64,000 nucleotides of DNA. Origin: Corylus avellana (taxonomy: Eukaryota; Streptophyta; Magnoliopsida; Fagales; Betulaceae). The DNA is taken from NCBI RefSeq assembly GCF_901000735.1, contig NC_081541.1:30062813-30126812 (forward strand). Direction: 5' to 3'. Both the position numbers and the translations under genes were made by a program. Below, piece by piece: positions 35,381 through 46,443 of this stretch (its first letter is position 1; each line of letters begins with the position of its first letter). The notes under the pieces are model-generated. The model had not been told where the DNA came from and did not search any database. It saw only the letters and a program-made list of their open reading frames with translations.

Positions 35381-35823
35381 GAGCATTCCCAATGGATGAG
35401 CCAAATTTTTATGCAAAATAGCTCATCGAAACTCACTTTTATCTAGTTTAGCTAATGAATTTTAAATGCATCCACATCCGATTAGCTATATTTTTATCTA
35501 TATCATTTAAATATTATTAAAAGTGAGAAAAGTTTTGGGAAAAAGAGAACATGTGAGAGAAAAATGGGAAAAGTTTTGGGAAAAAGAGAATATGCAGAGA
35601 AAAGTAGGAAAAGATTTGGGAAAAAGAGAAAACAAGTGAGAAACAATAAAAAGTAAAATGGCCCCCTTAAAAAATGCTGCTACATTTAGCCTTTTTTTTT
35701 AGCTCTTCCAATTAAATATCTATTTTACATTTTCTTTTAGCTAATCCAATGCAGGGGTTTTTTAAACATTTGACGAGCAATTTTAAATAAAAGTAACATT
35801 TGGCTCTTCCAATAGAAATGATC
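35381..35823. mobile_element. PIF/Harbinger-like MITE with TTA target duplication (443 bp)
   Basis: The ends GAGCATTCCCAATGGATGAG and, inverted, GATCATTTCTATTGGAAGAG pair, followed by AGCCAAA in both arms. TTA occurs at 35378-35380 and 35824-35826. Removing the element leaves TTGATTATGTGCTAAAG, the same as the CHX1 module (about 13078) and nearly the same as the ghost module (TTGATTACGTGCTAAAG). The interior has a tandem AAAGTTTTGGGAAAAAGAGA-type repeat (35530-35625). Confidence 0.82.
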
Positions 35824-35826
35824 TTA

Positions 35827-36549
35827 TGTGCTAAAGTTATTTTCATCAAGTGGCTTGGTAGTACGTACGTCTACCCTTAATTATGTGCGCAATTTATTTT
35901 CATCAAAATATATCTTTCATTTATTATTTTATCTATTAAAACTTTATTCTCGTTTTCTTTAGCATTTATTTATGCTAATTACGTAAAACTTTACATTTAA
36001 ATTTTAGGGTTAAGTAATTATTATTATTATTATTTTTTTCTCCCTAGGTTTCCAAAACAATCAAAAATGGTACCTAACCTATATGAGAAAAGATAAAATC
36101 GATAACTCTCTTAGTTTTCGTGAGGGAAAAATAACGATTTGCCACGCGTCACTCCTAAAACATGCCATATGTCCTAAAAATAAAAAAAGAGGACTATATA
36201 TAAAGCCCACGTGTACAGATGAAACCAACAACCTAGGCTGACCCGGCATTGACCTAAATTCTCCAAAGATTAGATAAACATTGGAAAGGGATGACAATAT
36301 ATAATCTTCAATACATGAAAACCATATTAAGAGAAACCCATTATTAGAAGGTGAATGTTAACAAGATTACAACCATAAGATGATCCGATCCTTTTCTAGA
36401 AGATGACCAACTTATAAATCACATGTTCTGAGAATACAATATATAGTGACTCTGAGAAATAGTTTCTCCCAATATTGTTTTTAATTTGACAAATTAAAAT
36501 TAAGTTTTTCTTCTCCATCAACTTTGTCTGTGAGAAAATAAGAAGAGGC
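35827..36549 (+). promoter_or_regulatory. CHX2 5' flank with TATA box (about 36194-36204)
   Basis: Paralogous to 13085-13617. GGACTATATATAAAGCCC at 36191 is the short form of the CHX1 TATA tract. An (ATT)n stretch lies at about 36016-36036. An extra block of about 170 bases (36007-36180) has no match in the other modules. The leader (TGTTCTGAGAATACAATATA to GGCATGG) is nearly identical to that of CHX1. Confidence 0.6.
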
Positions 36550-39527
36550 ATGGCAGGAAATGATCTGCCTGTGGAAGATACAATCACATATGTAAATACA
36601 AGCGGCAGGAGCTCCATAATCGACTGCACTCAGTTGCCTGGCCCCATCGATTCATTCGGCTCGTGGAACTACATTGGTTCTGGGAGTTTGCCGTTTACGT
36701 TGCCACTGCTTCAGCTGCAAATGGTTATCATTTTCACCCTCAACCAAGCCGCCCACTACGTTCTTAAGCGTCATGGACTACCCAAGTTCACCACACAACT
36801 TCTTGTACGTGCTCTCTTCCTCTTTGTTTTCCTCGTTTGAAATTGTTTGCATTCAAGGGGAGTCAATTGTGTTGGTTTTTTGTGAACCAGGTTGGCATAA
36901 TCCTTGGTCCGTCTCTTTTGGGACGCTTCGGTATAATCAAAAAAGTTCTCTTCTCGTTGACAGGTCAAGAAATAATTGATATGTTTTCTCACTTCAGTTT
37001 CGTACTCTTCTTCTTTTTGAGTACTGTGAAAATGGATCTAGGAATGATAAAAAGAACAGGAAGAAAAGCCATGGTTACCGGTATTGCATGCATATTGTCG
37101 CCATTGCTAATTGGGTTGTTAGTCGAAATGCAACTTGAAAGATTGTGGCCGCTAAATAAAAAAGAAGCATTTCTACTTCCATTTGTGACAATACAACATT
37201 GTGTAACTCCATTTCCGGTCCTTGTTTGCCTTCTTGAAGACCTCCAAATCCTGAATTCCGAGCTGGGCCGATTAAGCCTTTCTGCAGCAATGGTAACCGA
37301 TTTGTTAAGCGTGATTATAACCGTCGTGGCCTCCTTCTCTAGAGTTAGCAGGGATCGTGGTAATACGATCGCCGCTGAAGAGTCCGGAGCTTTCATGATT
37401 TATATTATCTTCAGTATATTTGCAATACATCCAGCAATGCTTTGGATAGTTAGACAGACACCGAAAGGCAGGCCTGTCAAAGGCATCTTCATTGATGCCA
37501 TCATTGTAGTTTTCCTTGGCTCCGCGTTGTTTTCTCATTTTTTTTGGTCAGACTCTAATCTTTGGGCCTGTCATTCTGGGATTCGCAATACCAGACGGAC
37601 CACCTTTAGGATCAGCTATTGTCAACAAGTTAAACTGCTTCACTTCAGATGTGTTTCTACCACTCTACGTTACTACTTGTGCGATGAGGGTGGATTTCAG
37701 CCAAATCAAATTTGATAATAATTTCGTAAAAATCACCGCAGTCATCATTTTTTTGATTTTTGTGGTAAAAATGGTGGCTTGTTTGGTACCTGCCTTGTAC
37801 TCCAAAATGCCCTTAAATGATGCTCTTGCACTCTCTCTATTATTGAGTTGCAAAGGTGTAGTCCAACTTTCTATCAACACATTCAATAGAGATATCGAGG
37901 TAACCATCTTTTCTCCCTATTTCTTTTCCTAGAAAATGTAATTGCCTTTCTCTTTTTGGTTCCACTACGGGGGCCTTTGATTTAATTTTTAATGATTGGC
38001 TAACTTTTGTATCCTCTTTAATTCATACCTACCGTTCATTCCTTTCACATTGGTAGCATAGAGAGAAAAAAAAAAAAAATTGCTTGTTGGATTTTTCTTT
38101 CGTTTCCCTCTTTCTTGATTTCAACATACAATAGTTACCCTAAATAAAATAAAAATGTAGATGTAAAGAAAAGGAACAAAGCATTATAGTAAATTATCTT
38201 TTTTGCCAATTTGATGGGTTGATATTTCGTGGTTATAGAGTATTTTTTGCATAGGTCCTATAATTAAGTATGAAAAAAATATTAATCTTCTTGAAACATC
38301 ATACTATATTGCAAAATACATTTTCTAGCACATATTTTGTAGTAGTTAAAAACTGTGATTTCTTGAACAAGGTCACTAGATGGTTTTCTCTAACATTTTT
38401 GTTTTATTTAAGTGTAGGTCCTAACAGACCAGGTGTTTGCTTTGATATGTTTACACATCTTATTGGTTGCAATTTTTGTGCCACTCCTGGTGAAGTTCCT
38501 GTACGATCCTTCAAGGCAATACGCAGGTTACCAGAAAAGAAATGTAATGCATTGCACACGCAACGCAGAGCTTCGAATACTCACATGCATTCACAAGCCA
38601 GATAACATTGGTGCTATAACCAAACTACTTGAAGTCTCGTGCCCATCAAGAGAAAGGCCCCTTGCTATTTATGTTCTTCACCTTATCGAACTAATTGGTC
38701 GGACCTCTCCTATTTTTATTTCCCACCAAATGCAGAAAAAGACTGTATCTAATAGTTCATATTCCGATAATATCATTATTGCTTTCGATCGCTTTGAACA
38801 AGACAATCCAGGTTTTGTATCTGTAAACGTCTTCACATTAATCTCTCCACTGAAGTCCATGCACGAGAACATTTGCATCCTTGGATTGGACAAACTCACA
38901 TCCATCATAGTATTGCCGTTCCACCGAAAATGGTCAATTGATGGTTCTATTGTTGAATCAGAGGACAATACCATGAGGACCTTAAATTGCAATGTGCTTG
39001 AACTAGCCCCCTGCTCTGTTGGCATCTTGATTGACCGTGGTCATCTAGGACAGTCAATGGTTTCATCAAATTCATCATATTCTATTGCAATGCTCTTCTT
39101 TGGAGGTAATGATGATCGAGAGGCACTTACTTTTGCCAAACGCATGGCCAATCACTCTAAAATAACTCTAACTGTGGTTCACTTTGTTTCCGCCCACAAT
39201 GAAGGTGATGCCTACTGGGACGAATATTTTTTTGACTCTGAGATACTCAAGGATGTTAAGCTTAACAATACAGTTAATGAATCTGTGACATACATAGAGG
39301 AGGTGGTGAAAGATGGGCCTGAGACGGCATTGATAATTCGGTGTATGGTGAAGGAATACGACCTTATTATTGTTGGTAGACGAAATACCGTAGAGACTCC
39401 GCAGACATCAGGGCTGGCAGAATGGAGTGAATTTGCAGAGTTGGGGGTTATTGGAGACTTGCTTGCCTCATCAGATGTTAATAGTAGAACATCTGTTTTT
39501 GTGGTGCAACAACAACAAAATATATGA
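36550..39527 (+). pseudogene. CHX: CHX family copy 2, with a one-base frameshift
   Basis: Exons correspond exactly to CHX1: 36550-36804 (255 bases), 36891-37899 (1,009 instead of 1,008 bases) and 38418-39527 (1,110 bases), with introns of 86 and 518 bases. The extra base lies in a T run of eight (37538-37545), where CHX1 has ATTTCTTTGG. It shifts the frame after about residue 303, giving a stop at 37713-37715. Past that point the original frame is again fully open (from 37516 in the shifted count) and exon 3 is intact to its usual end VVQQQQNI. The rest shows only substitutions relative to CHX1. Either a young pseudogene or a homopolymer sequencing error. Confidence 0.8.
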
Positions 39528-40017
39528 CTTGTTGCTCGATTGGAGAGGCTAGTGGAGTTCTTATATCTTAGAGTAAATTTGGATTATCCTAAATTTAGGA
39601 ATTAGATTAAATTACATAAATGAAGGGAGCTGATTAGGATTAGATTGTAAATATGAAACTAAATCCATTCATCTTCTCATGGTTGTTTATGGTTAGGTCT
39701 TTTAGATTGTAATATGAGATGCTTGAGATGATTGGGTTTGGGAAGACTTCTGATTATATTTAGATTGTTAAGCTTATTATTATTATTATTATTATTATTT
39801 TGGATGAATGAAATTTTTTATTACAACACAAAGAATACAAAGTCCCCCAGTAGAGAATTACTGGATTTCGAGCTGCTAACAGCATTCACCATTCTGTCTA
39901 ACTAATAACCAAAATCTCAATATTCTTGGATTTAGCCTAAACAATTACCTATACTCAACAAAACAAAACAAACAAACTATAAGCAAAAACAAAACAAAAA
40001 AGGAAACAACTCAACTA
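39528..40017. other. CHX2 3' flank; block repeated at 53985-54480
   Basis: Contains an (ATT)n microsatellite (about 39775-39800). A stretch with AAATCCATTCATCTTCTCATGGTTG and CTTGGATTTAGCCTAAACAA recurs downstream at 53985-54480 in the same order. Unlike CHX1, the block AGTGAAAAGGAGGAATA does not follow the stop codon. Confidence 0.6.
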
Positions 40018-40590
40018 TGTTGAAAATTGGAAACAACATTCACTAAGAGAGAACACAAAATAGGAAGAGGAATATTCAACTTGATAAAACAACTTGTTTA
40101 CATAGGTATTTATAGGATACAAATGAACTTCTAACTTCTTCACAATAATTTTATTCATTTATATCTCATATAACTCTCATGCTTGTAACGGCTATGTCAA
40201 ATAACTCTTGAAAAATTAAAAGACATAACCTCTTCAACTCACTCGGTAACATATGGGAATATGAAATGAAAAGTCTCAATTAACTATTAATAAAATTAAG
40301 TTTATTATTAAACACCCCTTTACAAACTTAATTTCTTTTAGCCTCATTGACATAACATAGAATTCTTTTAACCACCTTGAAATGAGTTATGGTAGGTGAC
40401 TCCATATAGCGACTAATAAGCCCAACTCCATAGAGAATATCCGGTGATCTTGTGCATGTAAAGTATCTCAAACTTTCAATTAAACTCTTGAAGATTGTTG
40501 GATCCACTCTTTTTACTTCTTCATTCTTCTTTTTAACTTCTTGTACATGATTACTCTAGATAAATATTAAAATAGCTTGTAAAGCAGCAC
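40018..40590 (-). mobile_element. 3' end of a minus-strand Copia element (LTR and RT tail)
   Basis: On the minus strand an RT C-terminal region reads SLIESLRYFTCTRSPDILYG, then VGLISRYMESPTITHFK. It is followed after a deletion of RNase H by a purine tract GTAAAGGGG and an LTR starting TGTTTAATAATAAAC (40314) and ending CCAATTTTCAACA (40018). A minus-strand TATA box (CCTATAAATACC, about 40108-40119) lies within this LTR. Confidence 0.6.
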
Positions 40591-41083
40591 TCAACACAAA
40601 CAGATTTCATTATTTGGGTCTTTATAATAAAATAAAAAAGATTGTGTAAACATTTTATATATAATTTTTTTTGGGTACAACCTTTCTTATGTATTATTTA
40701 ATAATGTAGTTCTTAATGGACGCATGAAAGAAAGAATAAAATGGTTGGAAATTTGTCCGGAGTTGGCGGTCGGGAGAACTCTCCAATGCTTAATTTAATA
40801 AAGGTAAAGGATGAGAATTACTTTGAGGATGCGAGCTAAAGGGTTTATTGAGAGAATTTTTGTGTGATGATACTTGAAATCATTGAACGTCCTCTCCTTA
40901 TATATGGCACCTAGTGATAGGGTAAGGCCACATCTTTGTGCTACACTTTCAGCGTTTTTTAAGCCGTTGATGTTTTGGCATGTGGACTTTTATGGGCTGG
41001 TTAGGATCCATGGCTTGGGCCTTATGGTATTGGCCCATATTGTGGGTCCTCGAATTCGCAGTTTTGACCAAAGCTAGTCGAGT

Positions 41084-41122
<39 letters not shown>

Positions 41123-41232
41123 GTGCCCCCATTTCCATCTTAGACCAATTCATAAGGTTGGGTACAACTTGCAAGTGCATGAGGATAGGGTCTTGTAGGT
41201 TATAAGACAATCTAAAGGGTTTTTGGGACCAT
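40591..41232. other. Sequence between Copia remnant and CACTA end; (TA)n at 41087-41119
   Basis: No coding features. It holds a (TA)n microsatellite of about 16 units. The open frame 40874-41077 has no family features. Confidence 0.45.
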
Positions 41233-42640
41233 CACTACAAAAAAAAAAAAAAAAAAACAAAAAACAAAAAACAAAAAAAAAAAAGGTTTAGTGACATGAT
41301 TATTTGGGACTTTTTTGGCCAAAAAAAGGTCCCTATTGATTTCGCAACGCTTGATTAGGGACACTTGGGACACGTCGGGTAGGATGGCGACTATAATATA
41401 ATTTTGAGGCACTTTTTAGTGAAAAACACCTCTAAAAATGGGTGTTTGAAGCAAAGCGCCCTCTTTTTAAAAATGGGGTGCTTGGCTGTGGGCAAGCATC
41501 CCTTTTTTAAAAGGGGGTGCTTGCCAGGTAATCGCCCCCTTTTTTAATAAGGGGTGCCCACTTAGGCAAGCGCCCCCTTCTGGAATTGGGGGCGTTTGCA
41601 CAATTGTAAGAGCCCCCAATATTTAATACATGACAAAAAAAAAAAAAAAAAATTCCCCGTTTTAATTGTGTTTTATTTTATTTTTTCCTTTTTGAAAAAC
41701 TTGATAACAAATCCAAAATTCAATATTATGAATCAAAATTTTATTCCCATCATCCGCCTCCTCATGCTTTCCGGTAAACTTCCTCTGGAAAATCGCTTCA
41801 AGGATCGATGAAAGTGCCTCCTCGTCACGTTTAAAGTACTTCTCAATTCGCATTTTCAGCTCTAAGGACAAAAAACTTACAGATTAAATCTCAAACAATT
41901 CAACTTGATCTCAAAACCCAGCAACAAAAACACAAATCCACAATGTTTCTAGAAAACCTAGAAGCCCTATAATGCACCCATCAACACAGTTTCCACAACT
42001 AAATACACAAAAGAAGATCTGGGAAGTCCATAAAGTACTCATCTAAGAACAAACAGAACAAACCCCCAAAACCTATAGTAAATTTCAAGAGATTCACGAA
42101 AAAAAAAAAAAAAAAACCTGAAATTGTCACCAATGAAAAGAGAACAACGGACTGAGGTAGAGAAGGCTGAGCCGCTGAGAGTAGAGGGAGATCAGAACCG
42201 AGACAGTGAGATATTGTGAGAGGAGATGGTGGCAAGAGAGTGAGAGGAAAAACTGATGAAGGAGGCTGAAAGTGAGAGGAGAGGGCAGCGAGGGAGATGA
42301 AAGTGAAAGGCTGAGAAGAGAGAACTGAGAATTGAGAGAGGAAGTGAGGAAGATGACTTGCAGAGGCGATGTCGGCGTGCGTGAGAGACAGGGAGGAGCA
42401 TGAGTGAGGTTAAGGGCTAGATTGATGAAAGTGATGAATTTATACCATTTCAAGACTACTTGTTTTTGGTAAGAAATAATAGTTAAAAAATTTGTTAATG
42501 TGTAAAACAAGTTTAAAAATTGATTAAAAAACAAAAAAAATTGGGGCGCCTGTAGAAAGCGCCCCGACTTAAGGGCGCCCCTACTTAGGGTCGCTTGGTT
42601 GGCAGGCGCCCCTATTTAGGGGCGCTGGCTGGAAGCTTGT
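41233..42640. mobile_element. CACTA-type element (left end, non-autonomous, right end not found)
   Basis: The end CACTACAAAAAAAAAA is typical of CACTA (En/Spm) transposons. It is followed by GC-rich subterminal repeats in both orientations: GGGGTGCTTGCC, AAGCGCCCCCTT at 41450-41610 and GGGCGCCCCTA, GGGGCGCTGG at 42540-42635. The interior (41600-42480) is non-coding and partly purine-rich. No TAGTG end with a matching 3-bp flank (CAT) was found to the right. Confidence 0.55.
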
Positions 42641-42659
42641 TTAAGTAATGGTATCATTA

Positions 42660-45060
42660 AACTTAAGATACCATTGCATGAAAGCTTGTTTAAGTCCATA
42701 TATTGACTTATTTAATTTGCAAACCATGTGGTCATTTTTCCTTTATTGAGAAGCCTTCAGGTTGATGCATGTAGACTTCCTCTTCTAAACTTCTATTCAT
42801 TTGGTACAACTCTAAATCATAATGAGCTATCAAATCCATAATTATTCTAATTGAGTCCTTGGATACGGGAAAGAAAGACACCTTATAATCAATGCCTAAT
42901 TTATGAGTTAAAACCTTTTGGCCATAAGTTTGGCTTTATATCGTTTGATATTGCCATGTGAGTCGTGCTTGGTCTTGAAGACTCATTTACACCGACTGTT
43001 TTATATCCTTCAAGCAATTCAACGATGTCCCAGACTTTACTTTGGTCCGTTGATTTCAACTCATCATTCATGGCATCAATACATTTAACAGAATCATTAC
43101 TTTCAATGGCATATGAAAATGAAATCGGATCCTTACTCGTCCCTATATCAAAATTAAATTCCTGTAAATAAACCACATAATCATTTGAAATAGCGAATCT
43201 TTGTTTTCTTTTAGAACTCCTTAATGCTATTTCTTGCGATTTTTCTATAATTGGTTCATTGGTGATAATCAATAACTTATTGTTCAAAACGCTCAAATGA
43301 TTGTACAACTTCTTTAGAAGTTATGGGTAGTGGGACTTGTACCCTAACTTCTTAAATAACTACATTTTGTGGTTTATCACTCCCACTGATTTCACCATTC
43401 TCAAGGAATCTGGCATTATCGATTTTAAGCATTTTCGTACTATATGTAGGACAGTAAAATCTATACCCTTTCGATTTTTCTGGATAACCAATATATATAG
43501 GACAGTAAATCAAATTTCCTTTCATGTGGATTGTAAATTCTAGCCTCTGCTGGACAACCCCAACCATGTAGGTGTCTTCAGTCTATTGTTCAAAAGGATA
43601 TTCTGAAACTACTTTAGTATGAACTCTATTTAATAAATATAAAGTGGTCTTAAGGGCTTCCAAACACAATGAAATGGGTAAAAAGGAATTACTTAACATA
43701 CTTCTAACCATATCCATTAGAGTACGATTATGCTATTTAGCTACTTCATTATGCTGAGACGTACGCCATGCTTTTCAAAAAGTTTAGCAAATGGGGCAGG
43801 CATTGACCCGATCCATCATAGTTTCCATAATACTCAGCACCTCTATCTGATTTGACAACCTTTACTCTTGTATCAAATTTTCTTTCAACCTCAGTAATGT
43901 ATACCTTGAAGTCATCCATTGTTTGAGATTCTTTTATGCGACAAATAGATATAACTGTAACGTTAAAAGTCATTAATAAAAGTAATAAAATACTTTTTTC
44001 TACCAAAAAATGGTGAGTCAAAAGGACTTTTCACTAATCAGGCTATGTTTGGTTCCAACATTATGATGCAAGGTTAAAAGGCTTTTGGCAAAATGGCTAT
44101 TAAGATTCAATTTATACAAAGAAGCCAAATTTAGAGAAATAGAAGGAACATAAAGTGTCTGAAAACAAATCTAGACAATAACCAATATCTAGAAACAAAT
44201 GAAAAAGAAAGTCATGGATCGAAACAAAAACATAAACAGTATAACTGAGTCAATCCACAAAGTATAGGAAGGAACTTCAATGAGATGTGATTCGAAACAT
44301 ACACAAATTAAATGCTTACCTTTCTTTTCAAACCATGTCATAAGTTTGTGTCAATCTTTCTCAACATGCCAAAACTTTCTGCAAAAAATGGCACTTGACA
44401 CTATTTTATTTCTTCTCCTGAACCTCAATTGCATAAGGATGTCCGCTAACTATAGTTGACTCTATCGTTTTTCCCCCTTTAAGCTTCTTTCTGGCTCCTT
44501 GACTTACAAGGTGAACTAGATGATATTCATGTTGCTTAAGCCTTGCCTATTCTTAAACAAGCATACTGGCTAATTCATTTACATTTCACTTATCCGTAAT
44601 AGTGTTGTAATGAATTAAAATAGCCCATACTAAGGAGGCAAGGAATTCAGGATAATATGCACAAGAAAGAACTTATCTGCATTCATCCCAAGAACCTTCA
44701 ATTTAGAAGATAGATTTTTCATTTCAAGGATATGCACATGCATCCCCATATCTACCATCAAATTTTATGGTAGTACTGAATGTCACAACAAGAGTCTTAT
44801 TAGCTGAATGAAAACGTTCTTCCCAGTTAGAAAATAATTAATTAATATTATTCGCTATGCTCATTCACATAAACATATTGCTCAATCTGTCAAGACTTGT
44901 ATATAGTCTTTTCTTCCTCATTGGTTGAATAAATAATAGCAGACGGTTTCTCAGTCTGGAGTACCAAATCAAGATTCAGAACACCAAGGTGAAACTGAAC
45001 TTCTCTAAGAAATTCATTCCATTAAGAATCACAACAAATGAATTATGCAAATGTAGCAAA
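42660..45060 (-). pseudogene. Copia pol remnant on the minus strand
   Basis: On the minus strand: integrase catalytic region with DDFKVYITEVERKFDTRVKV and KSDRGAEYYG (about 43950-43820), the post-integrase segment GYPEKSKGYRFYCPT (about 43480), then the pre-RT/RT start RFAISNDYVVYLQEFNFD and DELKSTDQSKVWDIVELLEG (about 43190-43000) and further RT pieces to about 42730. All are broken by stops and small indels. The region above 44050 reads as decayed gag. It may or may not belong to the same element as 40018-40590, because the CACTA insertion lies between. Confidence 0.65.
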
Positions 45061-45184
45061 ATAAGACTAATGTTTCAATTAAATAAATGCTCACTACATT
45101 AATGCTTTGAGTTATCAAACCTAAAGTAATATTTCAATAAGTAGTACTACCGCAATTCACCTTTGGGTGGAAATTACGATATAC

Positions 45185-45228
<44 letters not shown>

Positions 45229-46325
45229 CATTATGGTGATTCCCTTTTACCTATAAGAATAATTAATAATGCATCCATAATTCGATAGGTTCGTTACCTT
45301 TGGGTATTCGGGTCCAACTGTTGATTAAGGATGCACATTAATTATCCTATTTTAGTTTATCAATCACTTGAAAGGTGGTGCACCTTTGGGCCAATCCAAA
45401 ATATTATTGTGCTTAGAAAAATCATAAAAAATTTGCAATGTCATTATCTTAATACCTGGGATATGGGTATTAAGTTTCGAACATATGACTTGAAATCTAC
45501 GAATCCTTTTAGCTGGGTCACTTTGGTGATCACCAAACTATTTCATAATATAAATCTCAATTCGAAATAATGACAATGCAAACCAAATAGTCATAATATG
45601 CCTTTTTAACATTGATTGTCATAAATATTCATGTTTATAGATAACAAAAGTAACACATGAAATAAAATAATCAATGTCTTAAAGACAACATTTACTGCCA
45701 TAACATTAATTCAATTCTTTAAAGCAGCAATAAATTTGGAGCAATGTATTTGCGACTACAAAATATATTTACTTAAAACTTTTGCATCTGTCCATATTTA
45801 TAATTTGCACGAAATGATATTTGTAAACTGTGCACCAAGAGTTTTGAACAATAAAAGAAAGAACTCGATTAATCATATAAAAATAAAGATATACATGTGT
45901 ACACAATAAACATTGATAAGGTTTATTGTTCATACGTACACAATAAAGATGAACCAACCTTCATTGCACATAACAGCCACAAGTTCATGCTTTTAATGGT
46001 GCATATGTTATGTAATTATGCACTTTATGCAAGCCATTGTCATATATTAAATATTGATACAAAAATTCAGAATCATATATGCCAGACACGTACCAAAACG
46101 GCTTTTGAATATTTTAGCAAAATGACAGAAACAATAACAACAAAATATTTATTTTATACCTTAATGATACAAACAATTAATAGCAAGTGCAATTTGTGTT
46201 ATAGGGTCCCAATTCTTTATTATTCATACAATAACTCTTTTAGAAATCATAACCTAAAAGAGATCACCAATATGCCTATATGTTGGGACTTTACATGACA
46301 TGCATAAATAAATACATTCCAAATT
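45061..46325. other. Non-coding retroelement leader or intergenic DNA; (TA)n at 45188-45225
   Basis: A (TA)n tract of about 19 units, and repeated CCTTTGGG-type motifs around 45160-45390. No gene. By position it could be the untranslated leader of the minus-strand Copia element whose LTR is at 53361-53796, split by LINE B. Confidence 0.4.
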
Positions 46326-46372
46326 CTTTTTTTTATTTGAATCAAGCTTGATAATCTTTCATAAAATGAATC

Positions 46373-46398
46373 ATTGACAGAGCAATTGCTCTGTCAAT
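46373..46398. repeat. 26-bp perfect palindrome in the LINE B 3' UTR
   Basis: ATTGACAGAGCAA is followed directly by its reverse complement. It lies between the RNase H stop codon (46444) and the tail of LINE B, so the LINE RNA could form a 13-bp hairpin with no loop spacer near its 3' end. Confidence 0.8.
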
Positions 46399-46443
46399 AT
46401 AATATCTCTGATACAAGATGGACACTCCTCACTCCATACAGTA

